Translations under genes and position numbers: made by a program
Notes under the pieces: model-generated
Databases searched by the model: none
The model's input: only the letters and a program-made list of their open reading frames with translations
Told to the model about the DNA's origin: nothing
Shown here: piece after piece, positions 1 to 5,583 of the stretch
Layout: each line of letters opens with the position of its first letter
How positions within the stretch are numbered: the first letter of the stretch is position 1
NCBI GenBank assembly: GCA_051881655.1
Contig: JBJEQH010000150.1
Coordinates: forward strand, 1 to 10,349
Length of the DNA: 10,349 nucleotides
Direction: 5' to 3'
DNA from: Heritagella sp051881655
Lineage (GTDB): Bacteria > Bacillota > Clostridia > Oscillospirales > Acutalibacteraceae

Positions 1-28
1 TTCCCTTCTGCAGGCTGTCAATATTCAT
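1..28 (-). CDS. pyrI: Aspartate carbamoyltransferase regulatory chain, N-terminal fragment
   Basis: Only the first nine codons are in the window, reading MNIDSLQKG on the minus strand; the gene continues beyond position 1. An AGGAGG ribosome site lies at 42-37, eight bases before the ATG at 28, and the gene starts 15 bases after the pyrB stop, so the two are almost certainly co-transcribed. Clostridial PyrI proteins typically begin with a similar 'M-N-x-D/N-S-x-x-x-G' stretch, and pyrI commonly follows pyrB in this group. The identity therefore rests on a short N-terminal resemblance plus gene order. PyrI is the zinc-binding, non-catalytic chain that gives aspartate transcarbamoylase its nucleotide allostery. 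Another pyrimidine gene cannot be excluded from nine residues. Confidence 0.62.
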
Positions 29-43
29 TCTCTGCGCCTCCTT

Positions 44-979
44 TTACGCTTCTCCGGGCAAAGAGAGCCCCAGCAGTTTCATAATCAGAGCCATGCGCAC
101 ATACACGCCGTTCTGCGCCTGCTCGAAATACGCGGCCCGGGGATCGTTGTCCACCTCGCCGGTGATCTCGTTCACACGGGGCAGCGGGTGCAGAATCGCC
201 AGGCCCGGTTTGGCCGTTTCCAGCTTTTTCAGATCGAGAATATACGTATCCTTCAGCCGGATGTAATCCTCCTCGTTAAAGAATCGCTCGCGCTGCACAC
301 GGGTCATGTACAGAATATCCAGCTCGGGCATAACCTCTTCCATGGTGCGCACCTCCCGGAAAAAGTGCCCGCGGTCCTCGATGGCCTCCTGCCGGACATA
401 ATCGGGCAGCCGCAGCTCCTCCGGGGAGATCAGATAAAAACGGATATTCTCCTGCCGGGCCAGGGATTTGATCAGCGAGTGAACCGTGCGCCCGAATTTC
501 AGGTCGCCGCACAGGCCGATGGTCAGATTGTCCAGCCGCCCGGTCTTCTGCCGGATGGTCATCAGGTCGGTCAGCGTCTGGGTCGGGTGCTGATGGCCGC
601 CGTCGCCGGCATTGATGACCGGAATGCGCGAATAGCGGGCCGCCACCAGCGGCGCGCCCTCTTTGGGATGGCGCATGGCACAGATATCCGCATATCCCGA
701 GATCACGCGGATGGTGTCCTCCACGCTCTCGCCCTTGGCCGCCGAGCTGGAGCTGGCCTCGGAAAAGCCCAGGGTGCTGCCCCCCAGGTTCAGCATGGCC
801 GCCTCAAAGCTCAGGCGGGTGCGGGTGCTGGGCTCGTAAAAAAGGGTGGCCAGCTTTTTCCCCTCACAGACATGGCTGTATTTCTGCCGGTCGGCGGCGA
901 TGTCGTCGGCCCGGTCCAAAAGCTCCCCGATCTCCTGTTTGGAAAAATCCAGCGGGTCGATCATATGGCGCAGGATCAT
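44..979 (-). CDS. pyrB: Aspartate carbamoyltransferase catalytic chain PyrB
   Basis: This cytoplasmic enzyme condenses carbamoyl phosphate with aspartate to N-carbamoyl-aspartate, the first committed step of pyrimidine synthesis. The 311-residue length is normal for the family. The carbamoyl-phosphate loop FYEPSTRTRLSFE is at 47-59 (S51-T52-R53-T54), the catalytic lysine loop SSAAKGES at 78-85 (K82), HPTQ at 131-134, the GDLKFGRTVHSL segment at 158-169, the aspartate-binding R-V-Q-R-E-R-F region at 227-233, and HPLPR at 264-268. All of these are intact, so the gene should be functional. The ATG at 979 is preceded by GGAAAGGAGAGG about nine bases upstream. A second in-frame ATG five codons later is possible but less well spaced. 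It is followed closely by pyrI and preceded by a structured leader and promoter. Confidence 0.98.
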   Translation of the reverse strand: MILRHMIDPLDFSKQEIGELLDRADDIAADRQKYSHVCEGKKLATLFYEPSTRTRLSFEAAMLNLGGSTLGFSEASSSSAAKGESVEDTIRVISGYADICAMRHPKEGAPLVAARYSRIPVINAGDGGHQHPTQTLTDLMTIRQKTGRLDNLTIGLCGDLKFGRTVHSLIKSLARQENIRFYLISPEELRLPDYVRQEAIEDRGHFFREVRTMEEVMPELDILYMTRVQRERFFNEEDYIRLKDTYILDLKKLETAKPGLAILHPLPRVNEITGEVDNDPRAAYFEQAQNGVYVRMALIMKLLGLSLPGEA

Positions 980-1017
980 AAAACAGATCCTCTCCTTTCC
1001 CTGTTTTTCTTAAAAAT

Positions 1018-1099
1018 GATGGGTTTCTTCCCCTGTGCGCCGGTGCGGCGCAGAGAAAAGGGATGTTCTTTGTTCCTTTCAAAAAACAAAGCCCATCCC
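1018..1099 (-). promoter_or_regulatory. Structured 5' leader of the pyrB transcript, possible attenuator
   Basis: The roughly 134-base leader between the predicted start (near 1113) and pyrB contains a long hairpin. CTTTGTT at 1091-1085 pairs with AACAAAG at 1074-1068, and outside it GGGATG at 1099-1094 pairs with CATCCC at 1065-1060. A second GC-rich hairpin follows at about 1059-1027. GATGGG at 1097-1092, which overlaps the outer arm of the first hairpin, could instead pair with CCCATC at 1023-1018, directly followed by a run of five T. The two pairings exclude each other, as in attenuators. This is a structural inference. I do not see a clear PyrR binding loop. Confidence 0.4.
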
Positions 1100-1119
1100 C
1101 CTTTCTTTTTTCTTTTCGT

Positions 1120-1148
1120 ATTATACCCGTTCTTTCCCGATTTGTCCA
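1120..1148 (-). promoter_or_regulatory. Promoter of pyrB-pyrI
   Basis: Reading the minus strand, TGGACA at 1148-1143 is followed after 17 bases by a perfect TATAAT at 1125-1120, a very good match to the housekeeping sigma-factor consensus. Transcription would begin near 1113 in a purine-rich stretch, leaving a leader of about 134 bases before pyrB. Confidence 0.8.
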
Positions 1149-1157
1149 CCGGTTTTT

Positions 1158-1200
1158 GCCCCGGCTTTCGGGGGCTTTCCCTTTTTCTCCGGGAAAAGGG
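1158..1200. repeat. Two adjacent palindromes between divergent promoters
   Basis: GCCCC at 1158-1162 is inverted at 1171-1175, and CCCTTTTTC at 1179-1187 is matched by GGGAAAAGGG at 1191-1200 (nine-base stem with one G-T pair, tetra-base loop). Both lie outside the predicted pyrB and moxR transcripts, between the two promoters. They would thus act, if at all, as DNA sites. No regulator can be named. Confidence 0.4.
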
Positions 1201-1208
1201 CCGCTTTC

Positions 1209-1237
1209 TTGCTTTCCCCCGCAAAACATGGTAGAAT
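1209..1237 (+). promoter_or_regulatory. Probable promoter of the MoxR-DUF58 operon
   Basis: TTGCTT at 1209-1214 and TAGAAT at 1232-1237 are separated by 17 bases. The -10 box matches consensus at five of six positions, but the -35 matches only its first three. The predicted start near 1244 gives a leader of about 40 bases before the ATG at 1283. It is divergent from the pyrB promoter. Confidence 0.5.
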
Positions 1238-1282
1238 CAGAATCATTCAGCTGTTATTCAATCACGAGGAGTTGATGATTCC

Positions 1283-2236
1283 ATGGAGAGAACGGAAATC
1301 CGCCCGCTGTACGACCGGCTGATGGCGAATATGGAGACCGTTATCAAGGGGAAGAGCGAGGTCATCGGAAAGGTGATCCTGTGCCTTCTGTGCGGCGGCC
1401 ATATTCTGCTGGAGGATCTGCCCGGCACCGGAAAAACCACCCTGATCAAGGCCCTGAGCAAATCCCTGGACTGCCGCTTTACCCGGGTGCAATTCACACC
1501 GGACCTGCTGCCCAGCGACCTGACCGGCGCCCACGTCTATTCCCAGAAAACCGGCGAATTCACCTTCCGCCCCGGCCCGGTTTTCACCAACCTGCTGCTG
1601 GCGGACGAGATCAACCGCGCCACCCCCCGCACCCAGTCCAGCCTGCTGGAGTGCATGGAGGAGGGCCAGGTCAGCATTGACGGCGAGACCATGAAGCTGA
1701 GCCAGCCGTTTTTCGTGGCCGCCACCCAGAATCCTATTGAAATCCAGGGGACCTTCCCCCTGCCGGAGGCCCAGCTGGACCGCTTTTTCATGCGGCTGTC
1801 CGTGGGATATCCGGAGGAGGAGCAGGAAAAAGAGATGCTGAAAGCTTTCCGCGAGAGCAGCCCGCTGGAGCAGATCCACGGCGTCGTCACCGCCGATGAG
1901 CTGCTTCAGGCCCGCCGGTGCATCCGGGAAATCCCGGTCAGCGACGCGGTGCTGACCTATCTGCAGCATCTGGTGGCCGCCACCCGCCGGGACGAAGCCA
2001 TCCGCCTGGGCGTCAGCCCCCGCGGCTCGCTGGCTTTGCTGCGGGCCGCGCAGGCGCACGCGGCCATTTCCGGGCGGGAGAGCGTGTGGCCCGATGACGT
2101 GAAAGCGGTGTTCGGGGATGTGCTGGCCCACCGGATCCAGCTGCGCGGGCACAACCTGAACCAGTCTCCCCAGGCGCACCATGAAGCGCTGTCGCAGATA
2201 CTGGCGCTGACGCCGGTGCCCACGGAAAAAGGGTGA
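1283..2236 (+). CDS. MoxR-family AAA+ ATPase
   Basis: This is a 317-residue cytoplasmic ATPase of the MoxR family, chaperone-like proteins thought to assemble or activate membrane-linked partners. The Walker A motif LPGTGKTT is at 46-53, Walker B LLLADE at 104-109, sensor 1 N150 in AATQNP, the arginine finger R167 in LDRF, and sensor 2 R247 in SPRGS. The C-terminal helical lid follows to the end. All key ATPase residues are present and the length is typical. A GAGGAG ribosome site lies at 1266-1271, 11 bases before the ATG, which is slightly long. A nearer ATG at 1275 is out of frame and stops quickly. The DUF58 gene begins six bases after its stop, the usual MoxR/DUF58 pairing. Its substrate is unknown; the two following proteins are the natural candidates. 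Confidence 0.95.
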   Translation: MERTEIRPLYDRLMANMETVIKGKSEVIGKVILCLLCGGHILLEDLPGTGKTTLIKALSKSLDCRFTRVQFTPDLLPSDLTGAHVYSQKTGEFTFRPGPVFTNLLLADEINRATPRTQSSLLECMEEGQVSIDGETMKLSQPFFVAATQNPIEIQGTFPLPEAQLDRFFMRLSVGYPEEEQEKEMLKAFRESSPLEQIHGVVTADELLQARRCIREIPVSDAVLTYLQHLVAATRRDEAIRLGVSPRGSLALLRAAQAHAAISGRESVWPDDVKAVFGDVLAHRIQLRGHNLNQSPQAHHEALSQILALTPVPTEKG

Positions 2237-2242
2237 GCCCCC

Positions 2243-3409
2243 ATGACCATGCTGCTTGCCGTCGTGGTGCTGATCGCCGCTGCCGTTGCCCTGCAGGGAA
2301 TGGTAATCAAGCGCTTTGCGTTCCGGCACCTGACCTATACCTGCCGCTTCAGCACCCAGGAGGCCACCGAGGGGGACGAGATCACCCTGGTTGAAGAGGT
2401 GGAAAACCGGGGGCTGCTGCCGCTGCCCTGGCTGAAAGCGGAGATTACCTCCTCCAAATGGCTGGAATTTGCCGGGTCCCAGTCGATGGTGACCGAGGAA
2501 ACCCGGTTTGTCCCCAGCTTTTTCATGATGAAGGCCCACCACCGGGTCACCCGCTCCTGGAAGGTGCGGTGCACCAAGCGGGGCATTTACGACCTGAAAA
2601 AGGTGGTGCTGGTCACCACCGACCTGTTCGGCGGGAACTCCCCCTCTCAGGTGGTGCATGTGGACGCCCGGCTGACGGTACTGCCCGCCCCCGCCGACCT
2701 GACGCTGGATTTTCAGACGCCGCGCCACATGATCGGGGACGTGGTGGTGCGCCGGCACCTGCTGTCGGACCCCTTTCTGATCGCCGGTGTGCGGGAATAC
2801 GCCCCGGGGGACACCATGAACCGCATCCACTGGCTGGCCACCGCCCGCCAGAACAACCTGATGGTGCACAACAACGAGTACTCCGCCGGGCAGAGCCTGT
2901 CGGTGATTTTGAATATGCAGAGCCGCTCGTACGAAAAGGACGGCGTGATCGACCGGGACAAAATCGAGGACGCCATCCGGGTGGCCGCCGGGTATTTTGA
3001 CGATACGCTGCGCAGCGGCCTGCCGGTGCGCTTTCTGTGCAACGCCGGTCCCCTGCACAGCCGGGAACCGGTGGTTACCGGGGAGTACCACGGCCGCGAA
3101 CACGTGCACGAGCTGCTGTGCCGCCTGGCGGCGCTGCCGCTTTTCAGCACCGAGAACTTCCCCACGTTCCTGGGGACCACCTGCCGGTCCCTGGACAGTA
3201 GCGACCTGGTTTTGATTACCTGCTATGTCAATGCCGAGATCTTCGCCTATGCCGCCGCCAAACAGGCCATGGGCTGCCGGGTCAAGATCATCCACATCGG
3301 CCCCATTCCGGAGAGCACCCGGCTCCCCGACGGGCTGGACATCTATACGTACAGAGAGGAGGAGCACCGTGCCGCAGGTAAACCATCCGCACCGCCCGCC
3401 GCATCCTGA
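2243..3409 (+). CDS. DUF58 domain-containing membrane-anchored protein
   Basis: This 388-residue protein has an N-terminal hydrophobic segment at about 3-20, a beta-rich middle region, and the DUF58 signature GVREYAPGD at 182-190 continuing into N193-R-I-H-W-L-A-T-A-R. The signature is followed by a region of the kind that adopts a von Willebrand A-like fold. DUF58 proteins nearly always sit beside MoxR ATPases, and the pair is linked to cell-envelope functions, but no biochemical activity is established. The ATG at 2243 is six bases after the moxR stop, with a weak AAGGGTG-like site overlapping that stop, so translation is probably coupled. An ATG two codons later is an equally possible start. 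The 3' end overlaps the next gene by 41 bases. Hydrophobic segments are fewer than in some DUF58 proteins, which have two N-terminal helices. Confidence 0.93.
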   Translation: MTMLLAVVVLIAAAVALQGMVIKRFAFRHLTYTCRFSTQEATEGDEITLVEEVENRGLLPLPWLKAEITSSKWLEFAGSQSMVTEETRFVPSFFMMKAHHRVTRSWKVRCTKRGIYDLKKVVLVTTDLFGGNSPSQVVHVDARLTVLPAPADLTLDFQTPRHMIGDVVVRRHLLSDPFLIAGVREYAPGDTMNRIHWLATARQNNLMVHNNEYSAGQSLSVILNMQSRSYEKDGVIDRDKIEDAIRVAAGYFDDTLRSGLPVRFLCNAGPLHSREPVVTGEYHGREHVHELLCRLAALPLFSTENFPTFLGTTCRSLDSSDLVLITCYVNAEIFAYAAAKQAMGCRVKIIHIGPIPESTRLPDGLDIYTYREEEHRAAGKPSAPPAAS

Positions 3410-4838
3410 CCGCCCGTCCCTGTGGCAGCCGGTTCTGCGCATTGTCTCTCTCAGCGGAATGATGGCGGGGTTTTATCCCCTGTTCCTTCTGCTGGTCAAC
3501 TACGCCTTCTGGGCGGACCGGCCGCTGCGGGCGCTCTGCTGCCTGCTGCCGTGCATGGCGGCAGGTTTTCTCTCCTTTTTCCTCGGCCGTTCGCTGTACA
3601 GTCCCATGCGCAGAAGGCGGCGCCCCCTGCCCGTGACTCTCCGCGTGACCGCCCGGTTCTTCCCCGGCGCGCTGCTGGCGGGGCTCGCCGCCGCTCTCCT
3701 GTACAGGCTGGCGGCGCCGGGCCTGCTGCTTGTCGCTCTCCCGCTGCTGCTTTTGCTGTACTGGGTGGGCGGGTCCCTGCTGCAGGGGCGGCTCTACCAC
3801 CAGATTTACCGCCAGCAGGACCTGATGGTGCAGGTGATCCTCCATTTTCTCGTCCTGATTATCATGCTGCTGGCCGGGATCCCCTGCCGGGCCGAGCCCC
3901 TGATCGTCTCGCTGCTCACGGCCGCCTTTTTCTATGGGCTCAGCGCCAACCAGGGGAACCTCGATTACCTGATGGAGCGGCGGGGGCACGACCTGTCCCA
4001 TCTGCCGCCGAAAATCCGCCGGTACAATGTGCGCCTGCTGGTGATCCTGTACGCCGTGATCGTGCTTCTGCTGTGTGCAAAGGACGCACTGGCCCAGCTG
4101 GTGCGCTGGGTGGTGGCCGGGCTGTATGTGGCGGTGTCGTTTCTGGCCGGCCTGCTCGCCCGGCTGTTCAGCGGCGGAGACGTCCCCGTGGAGGGGGGCG
4201 GCCCTTCGGATTTCTCCGATCTGCCCGCCGGGGAGCCGGACGGCGGAAACTGGTTTGCCCAGGTTTTCACCGTGATTCTGGCCCTGGTCCTATTGGCGGT
4301 GTTCCTGCGGTATCTGCCCCGGATGCTGCGGCTGCTCTCGGCCAAAATCCGGGCTCTGGCGGAGAGAATCCGCCGGTTTTTCCACCGGGAAGCCCCGATT
4401 TCCGGCCCCCGGGGGGAGGAAAACGACGAGTACACGGATGTGGAAACCGACCTGCAGCAGGAAAAAGCGCCGGAGCCCGAGGGGGAGGAGGCCCTCTCCC
4501 AGCGCCGGGCCCAGCGCCGGTTCCGCAGCCGTGTGAAGGCCTTTGACCGGATGGAACCGGGGGCGGAAAAGGAACGGGAGGGCTACCGGCTGCTGCTCTG
4601 CGGCATGAAGCTGCGCCGCATCCCCGTCTCCCAAAGCGACACCCCCCTTCAGACCGCGGCCCGCGTGCAGGAGGTTCTCTCCTCCATGGGCGCCGATTGG
4701 GCGGAAAACGCCCGGATTTACAGCGAGGTGCGCTACGGCGAAAACCGGGAACCGGATACGGCCCCCGTCTCCCGGCTGCTGCACGGACTCCTTCAGATGA
4801 AGCCCCTGCCGGAGCAGAGCCGCGGTCGGCTGCTGTAA
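3369..4838 (+). CDS. Polytopic membrane protein with DUF4129-like C-terminus, no transglutaminase domain
   Basis: I place the start at the GTG at 3369 (489 residues). AGGAGG at 3357-3362 lies six bases upstream, while an upstream in-frame ATG at 3225 would only add codons overlapping the DUF58 gene. About nine hydrophobic segments are visible, near 23-46, 54-76, 98-113, 118-136, 153-171, 177-194, 222-238, 243-267 and 298-316. A charged linker rich in Arg then Glu follows, and from about 405 to 475 a region with Y-R-L-L-L, T-P-x-Q-T-A and Y-S-E-V-R-Y-G resembles DUF4129. In related operons the third protein is TgpA-like: membrane helices, a transglutaminase domain, then DUF4129. Here the loop between the last two helices has only about 30 residues and no Cys-His-Asp core. 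The role is unknown; envelope-associated work with MoxR and DUF58 is an inference. Confidence 0.75.
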   Translation: MPQVNHPHRPPHPDRPSLWQPVLRIVSLSGMMAGFYPLFLLLVNYAFWADRPLRALCCLLPCMAAGFLSFFLGRSLYSPMRRRRRPLPVTLRVTARFFPGALLAGLAAALLYRLAAPGLLLVALPLLLLLYWVGGSLLQGRLYHQIYRQQDLMVQVILHFLVLIIMLLAGIPCRAEPLIVSLLTAAFFYGLSANQGNLDYLMERRGHDLSHLPPKIRRYNVRLLVILYAVIVLLLCAKDALAQLVRWVVAGLYVAVSFLAGLLARLFSGGDVPVEGGGPSDFSDLPAGEPDGGNWFAQVFTVILALVLLAVFLRYLPRMLRLLSAKIRALAERIRRFFHREAPISGPRGEENDEYTDVETDLQQEKAPEPEGEEALSQRRAQRRFRSRVKAFDRMEPGAEKEREGYRLLLCGMKLRRIPVSQSDTPLQTAARVQEVLSSMGADWAENARIYSEVRYGENREPDTAPVSRLLHGLLQMKPLPEQSRGRLL

Positions 4839-4871
4839 GTGCAAAAGACGGTTTATTCCGGATAAAAAGCC

Positions 4872-4909
4872 GGAGGGCCTGCCCCATTACGGGCAGGCCC
4901 TCCTTTTTT
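4872..4909 (+). terminator. Strong intrinsic terminator, possibly bidirectional
   Basis: GGAGGGCCTGCCC at 4872-4884 pairs perfectly over 13 bases with 4891-4903 around a six-base loop, followed by six T. It ends the MoxR-DUF58 operon 33 bases after its last stop. On the minus strand the same stem is followed by GGC and five T, so it may also stop transcripts of the convergent DUF1540 gene, whose stop codon is 23 bases away. Confidence 0.93.
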
Positions 4910-4931
4910 GCCGGTTGGGAAAAGGAATCGC

Positions 4932-5252
4932 TTATTCGCGGCAGATGAACGTGCAACACTCGGTCTCCTGGCGGCTGCACACATGGTCCTTGCACCCGGA
5001 AACCCGCACGCGCTCGGCCTGGCAGACGCCGGTCTCGTTGTACACACAGCGTCTGGCTTCGCAGTCGATCGCCGTCTGGGGCTGGCAGCCGCTGCACCGG
5101 GCATTCTGCCCCGCCGATTTGGGCGAAAAGCTCAGGCAGCAGGTCTGGTCGCACACACAGGCGCTGTCGCCGTCCACCTGGATATCCGACAGGCTGCACA
5201 GTCCGTCCCCGTTGTGGGCGCAGGCTTTTACTTCACATACAAGATAGGCCAT
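4932..5252 (-). CDS. Cysteine-rich protein with two DUF1540 repeats
   Basis: This 106-residue protein contains 17 cysteines. Two repeats share the spacing C-x4-C-x7-C: C6/C11/C19 and C64/C69/C77. Each runs on through a valine-containing strand (DIQVDG, RVRVSG) to a C-C pair (38-39 and 99-100), the pattern of DUF1540 domains. A linker carries C53-x2-C56. Such a pattern suggests metal binding or disulfides, but no function is established for DUF1540; the family is common in Clostridia. No signal peptide or membrane segment is seen, so it is probably cytoplasmic. The start at 5252 is supported by GGGAGG at 5266-5261, eight bases upstream. A longer in-frame extension to 5474 lacks such a site and runs into the fab promoter. 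It is convergent with the MoxR operon and divergent from fab. Confidence 0.87.
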   Translation of the reverse strand: MAYLVCEVKACAHNGDGLCSLSDIQVDGDSACVCDQTCCLSFSPKSAGQNARCSGCQPQTAIDCEARRCVYNETGVCQAERVRVSGCKDHVCSRQETECCTFICRE

Positions 5253-5332
5253 TTTCCGTTCCTCCCTATTCTTTCTCTTGCTTTTGTGTTTCTTTCGCGC
5301 CGTTTTTCTTTCTCCTGACGCACCTTCATCGT

Positions 5333-5352
5333 CCCCGTTTTCCGGGGTTTTT
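5333..5352 (+). terminator. Terminator-like hairpin on the plus strand
   Basis: CCCCG at 5333-5337 pairs with CGGGG at 5343-5347 and is followed by five T. The stem is short, so the call is tentative. No plus-strand gene precedes it; it could only stop antisense transcription coming across the DUF1540 gene toward fabH. Confidence 0.4.
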
Positions 5353-5386
5353 ATGCACAGACGGAAAAAGAAACCGGCGGATTTTG

Positions 5387-5411
5387 GAAAAAGGGGCCAA
5401 AAAAGGCCCCT
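5387..5411 (-). terminator. Terminator-like hairpin on the minus strand upstream of the DUF1540 gene
   Basis: Read on the minus strand, AGGGGCC at 5411-5405 and GGCCCCT at 5398-5392 form a perfect seven-base stem around six T, and the downstream arm runs straight into a T run. It lies about 135 bases upstream of the DUF1540 start. It is either an attenuator within that gene's leader or a block to antisense transcription leaving the fab region. I found no convincing minus-strand promoter on either side to decide. Confidence 0.5.
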
Positions 5412-5457
5412 GGAGGCGATCATTTTCAAAAAATCCATTTTTTCCTTTCGTAATTTG

Positions 5458-5466
5458 TGATATAAT
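5458..5466 (+). promoter_or_regulatory. Extended -10 promoter of the fab operon
   Basis: A perfect TATAAT at 5461-5466 is preceded by TG at 5458-5459, an extended -10 element. The expected -35 position holds only a T run near 5438-5443, so the extension probably compensates. Transcription would start near 5473, within the palindrome GCACTATGTGC at 5471-5481. The leader before fabH is about 110 bases. Confidence 0.72.
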
Positions 5467-5479
5467 AAGAGCACTATGT

Positions 5480-5517
5480 GCCAAAAGCCGCTTTTTCTGC
5501 CAAGAAGCCGCTTTTGG
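5480..5517 (+). repeat. Tandem repeat forming a long hairpin in the fab leader
   Basis: AAGCCGCTTTT occurs at 5485-5495 and again at 5505-5515, within longer near-repeats beginning GCCAA at 5480 and 5499. Together they fold into one hairpin: CCAAAAGC 5481-5488 with GCTTTTGG 5510-5517, and CTTTTT 5491-5496 with AAGAAG 5502-5507 (one G-T pair), loop CTGCC. No T run follows, so it is not a terminator. It is either an mRNA leader structure or a double DNA site just past the transcription start. Confidence 0.6.
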
Positions 5518-5583
5518 AAAATAGCATATCAAACGGGAAGAATCCGCCTATATACGGAGAATCCCCCATACGGAGGAATATCT

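Noticed and set aside
188..1234. Long plus-strand open frame opposite pyrB
   Set aside because: It is a shadow of a GC-rich gene: Gly/Gln/His-rich translation with no domain, no ribosome site, and pyrB on the other strand is unmistakable.
3225..3368. Upstream in-frame ATG for the DUF4129-like membrane protein
   Set aside because: It would add 48 Pro/Arg/Ser-rich residues translated out of frame from the DUF58 gene, with no ribosome site; the GTG at 3369 has AGGAGG six bases upstream.
1262..3442. 726-codon minus-strand open frame opposite the MoxR and DUF58 genes
   Set aside because: It spans two clearly real genes and their junction, with a low-complexity Gly/Gln/His/Val translation typical of antisense frames in GC-rich DNA.
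5253..5474. Longer minus-strand start for the DUF1540 protein
   Set aside because: The added residues are unlike the cysteine-rich domain, cross two terminator-like hairpins and reach into the fab promoter; the start at 5252 has its own ribosome site.
5476..5583. Extended start for FabH at an in-frame ATG
   Set aside because: The ATG lies about three bases after the predicted transcription start, so only leaderless translation could use it, and the extra 36 residues do not look like FabH; GGAGG precedes the ATG at 5584.
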